6,962 bases of DNA from Chloroflexota bacterium. GTDB lineage: Bacteria; Chloroflexota; Anaerolineae; Aggregatilineales; UBA2796. A model generated the notes under the pieces. That model was not told where the DNA came from, ran no database searches, and saw only the letters and a list, made by a program, of their open reading frames with translations. Below, one piece after another: positions 5,928 through 6,962 of this stretch. The stretch is taken from NCBI GenBank assembly GCA_003695215.1, contig RFIM01000032.1, positions 1-6,962 of the forward strand, written 5' to 3'. Numbering within the stretch: the stretch's first letter is position 1; each line of letters begins with the position of its first letter. The position numbers were made by a program, and so were the translations under genes.

Positions 5928-5934
5928 TTACCGC

Positions 5935-6962
5935 ATGACCAAAAAGATTAAGTTTCTCACTATTCTGCTGATCGCAGCCTTCGTGCTGGGCGGCGTCTTC
6001 AACGGCGCTGCGCTGGCGCAGAGCAAGCCGACGTTGCGCGTCTTCTATGGTAGCGTCGGCGATATTGCGCAGGACGAGGCGATCCTGAAGCGCTGGGCAG
6101 ATGAGAACAACGTGAACGTCGAGATTGTCTATGCCTCGCAGAGCGCGACCGAGTACCTTGCGCAGCTGCAACAGCTCTTGGCTGCACGCTCGACCGATAT
6201 CGACCTGATTCAGTTCGACGTGATTTGGCCCGGCATCTTGGCGCCGAACATGCTCGATCTGGGGCCGGCGCTCGAGGCGAGCGGCATGAAGGATATGTTC
6301 TATCCGCGCATCCTGGCCAACAACACTGTAGATGGCAAGGTAGTTGGCTTGCCATGGTTCACTGATGCAGGCTTGCTCTACTATCGCACTGACCTGCTGG
6401 AGAAGTATGGCTTCAGCGAGCCGCCCAAGACTTGGGATGAGCTAGAGCAGATGGCGAAGACCATTCAGGATGGCGAGCGTGCCGCGGGCAACGCTGAATT
6501 CTGGGGCTTCGTCTGGCAAGGCAACGCCTATGAAGGCCTGACCTGCGATGCGCTAGAGTGGGTCTTCAGCAATGGCGGCGGCTCGATTGTCGAGGTGGAT
6601 AAGACCATCAGCATCAACAATGAGGCGGCCATCAAGGCGATTGAGCGCGCGGCGCGTTGGGTTGGCACTATCTCGCCCGAGGGCGTCACGACCTATCAGG
6701 AAGAGGACGCGCGCCGCGTCTTCCAAGCCGGCAACGCTGCTTTCATGCGCAATTGGCCTTATGCCTATGTGCTGGGCCAAGGCGGCGCTGATGGCACCCA
6801 AGAGACTGCGATCAAGGACAAGTTCGCTGTGACGGCGCTGCCAGCGGGCGATTCGGGCAAGCCAGCGGCTGCGCTAGGCGGCTGGCAGCTCGGCGTGAGC
6901 GCCTACAGCACCAACCCTGAGCTGGCGACGCAGCTCGCGCTTTGGCTGACGGCGCCTGAGCA
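5935..6962 (+). CDS. ABC-transporter sugar-binding protein, trehalose/maltose type (3' end outside window)
   Basis: The ATG at 5935 opens a frame with no stop before the window ends, giving 342 complete codons. Family 1 solute-binding proteins capture sugars outside the membrane and deliver them to an ABC permease. The N-terminus is a signal peptide: MTKKIKF, a hydrophobic core at about 8-27, and likely cleavage after Ala28 (ALA/Q). Family marks follow in order: DLIQFDVIWPGILAP (90-104); VGLPWFTDAGLLYYR (137-151), then KTWDEL (165-170); GLTCDALEWVFSNGGG (201-216); FQAGNAAFMRNWPYAY (263-278); and ALGGWQLGV (313-321). This combination best fits trehalose/maltose-type proteins such as ThuE or LpqY, though the ligand is inferred. 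Typical members are about 420-440 residues, so perhaps 80-100 are missing. There is no lipobox cysteine, so surface attachment is not explained. The permease genes probably lie downstream. This gene holds the only three CCGG sites in the window. Confidence 0.92.
   Translation, partial: MTKKIKFLTILLIAAFVLGGVFNGAALAQSKPTLRVFYGSVGDIAQDEAILKRWADENNVNVEIVYASQSATEYLAQLQQLLAARSTDIDLIQFDVIWPGILAPNMLDLGPALEASGMKDMFYPRILANNTVDGKVVGLPWFTDAGLLYYRTDLLEKYGFSEPPKTWDELEQMAKTIQDGERAAGNAEFWGFVWQGNAYEGLTCDALEWVFSNGGGSIVEVDKTISINNEAAIKAIERAARWVGTISPEGVTTYQEEDARRVFQAGNAAFMRNWPYAYVLGQGGADGTQETAIKDKFAVTALPAGDSGKPAAALGGWQLGVSAYSTNPELATQLALWLTAPE

Noticed and set aside
5920..6355. Two minus-strand frames opposite the sugar-binding gene start
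   Set aside because: They are antisense shadows of a well-supported gene with a strong ribosome binding site and family motifs.
1..6962. CRISPR array, tRNA, rRNA, insertion sequence or attachment site
   Set aside because: There are no regularly spaced repeat-spacer units, no cloverleaf, and no transposase frame or terminal inverted repeats anywhere in the window.

Overview
The window is about 60% G+C by eye and densely coded, with no RNA genes, CRISPR array or mobile element seen. Gene content and protein style suggest a Chloroflexota bacterium (Anaerolineae or Chloroflexia side). The pointers are a TPR protein whose C-terminal half has the leucine/arginine-rich style common in that phylum, a short homoserine dehydrogenase without an ACT domain, a YwiC-like membrane protein, and a stand-alone Wzz-like protein. 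The phylum is inferred from family resemblance only.

Left part, plus strand: the 3' end of a TPR-repeat gene (to 793), then homoserine dehydrogenase (861-1901), which overlaps by 4 nt a Wzz/YveK-like two-helix membrane protein (1898-2599). The Wzz-like gene meets the opposing gene set tail to tail, and the two coding regions overlap by 6 nt (2594-2599).

Middle part, minus strand, read right to left: YwiC-like membrane protein (5643-4852), Bcp/PrxQ peroxiredoxin (4812-4342), an exported protein with two copies of a PsbP-like domain (4342-3314) and a membrane-anchored M23/LytM-type metallopeptidase (3310-2594). The last three genes are 1-nt overlapping or 3 nt apart and are probably one transcript. 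Candidate promoters lie before the YwiC-like gene and inside its 3' end, just ahead of the peroxiredoxin. The likely theme is envelope and thiol-redox housekeeping, with no tighter pathway visible.

Right part, plus strand: after a divergent intergenic region of about 290 nt with promoter-like and palindromic sequences, an exported ABC-transporter sugar-binding protein starts at 5935 and runs off the window. It resembles trehalose/maltose-type binding proteins. Its permease and regulator genes, if linked, lie outside.

No obviously new multi-gene system is visible. The strongest unexplained signal is in the DNA words. CCGG is almost absent (three copies, all inside the sugar-binding-protein gene), and CGATCG is absent although GATC occurs about 62 times. 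Codon choice follows this: in the genes checked, Pro is CCT, never CCG, before codons starting with G. This looks like selection against short palindromes, for example by restriction-modification, and may also mark the sugar-binding gene as having a different history.
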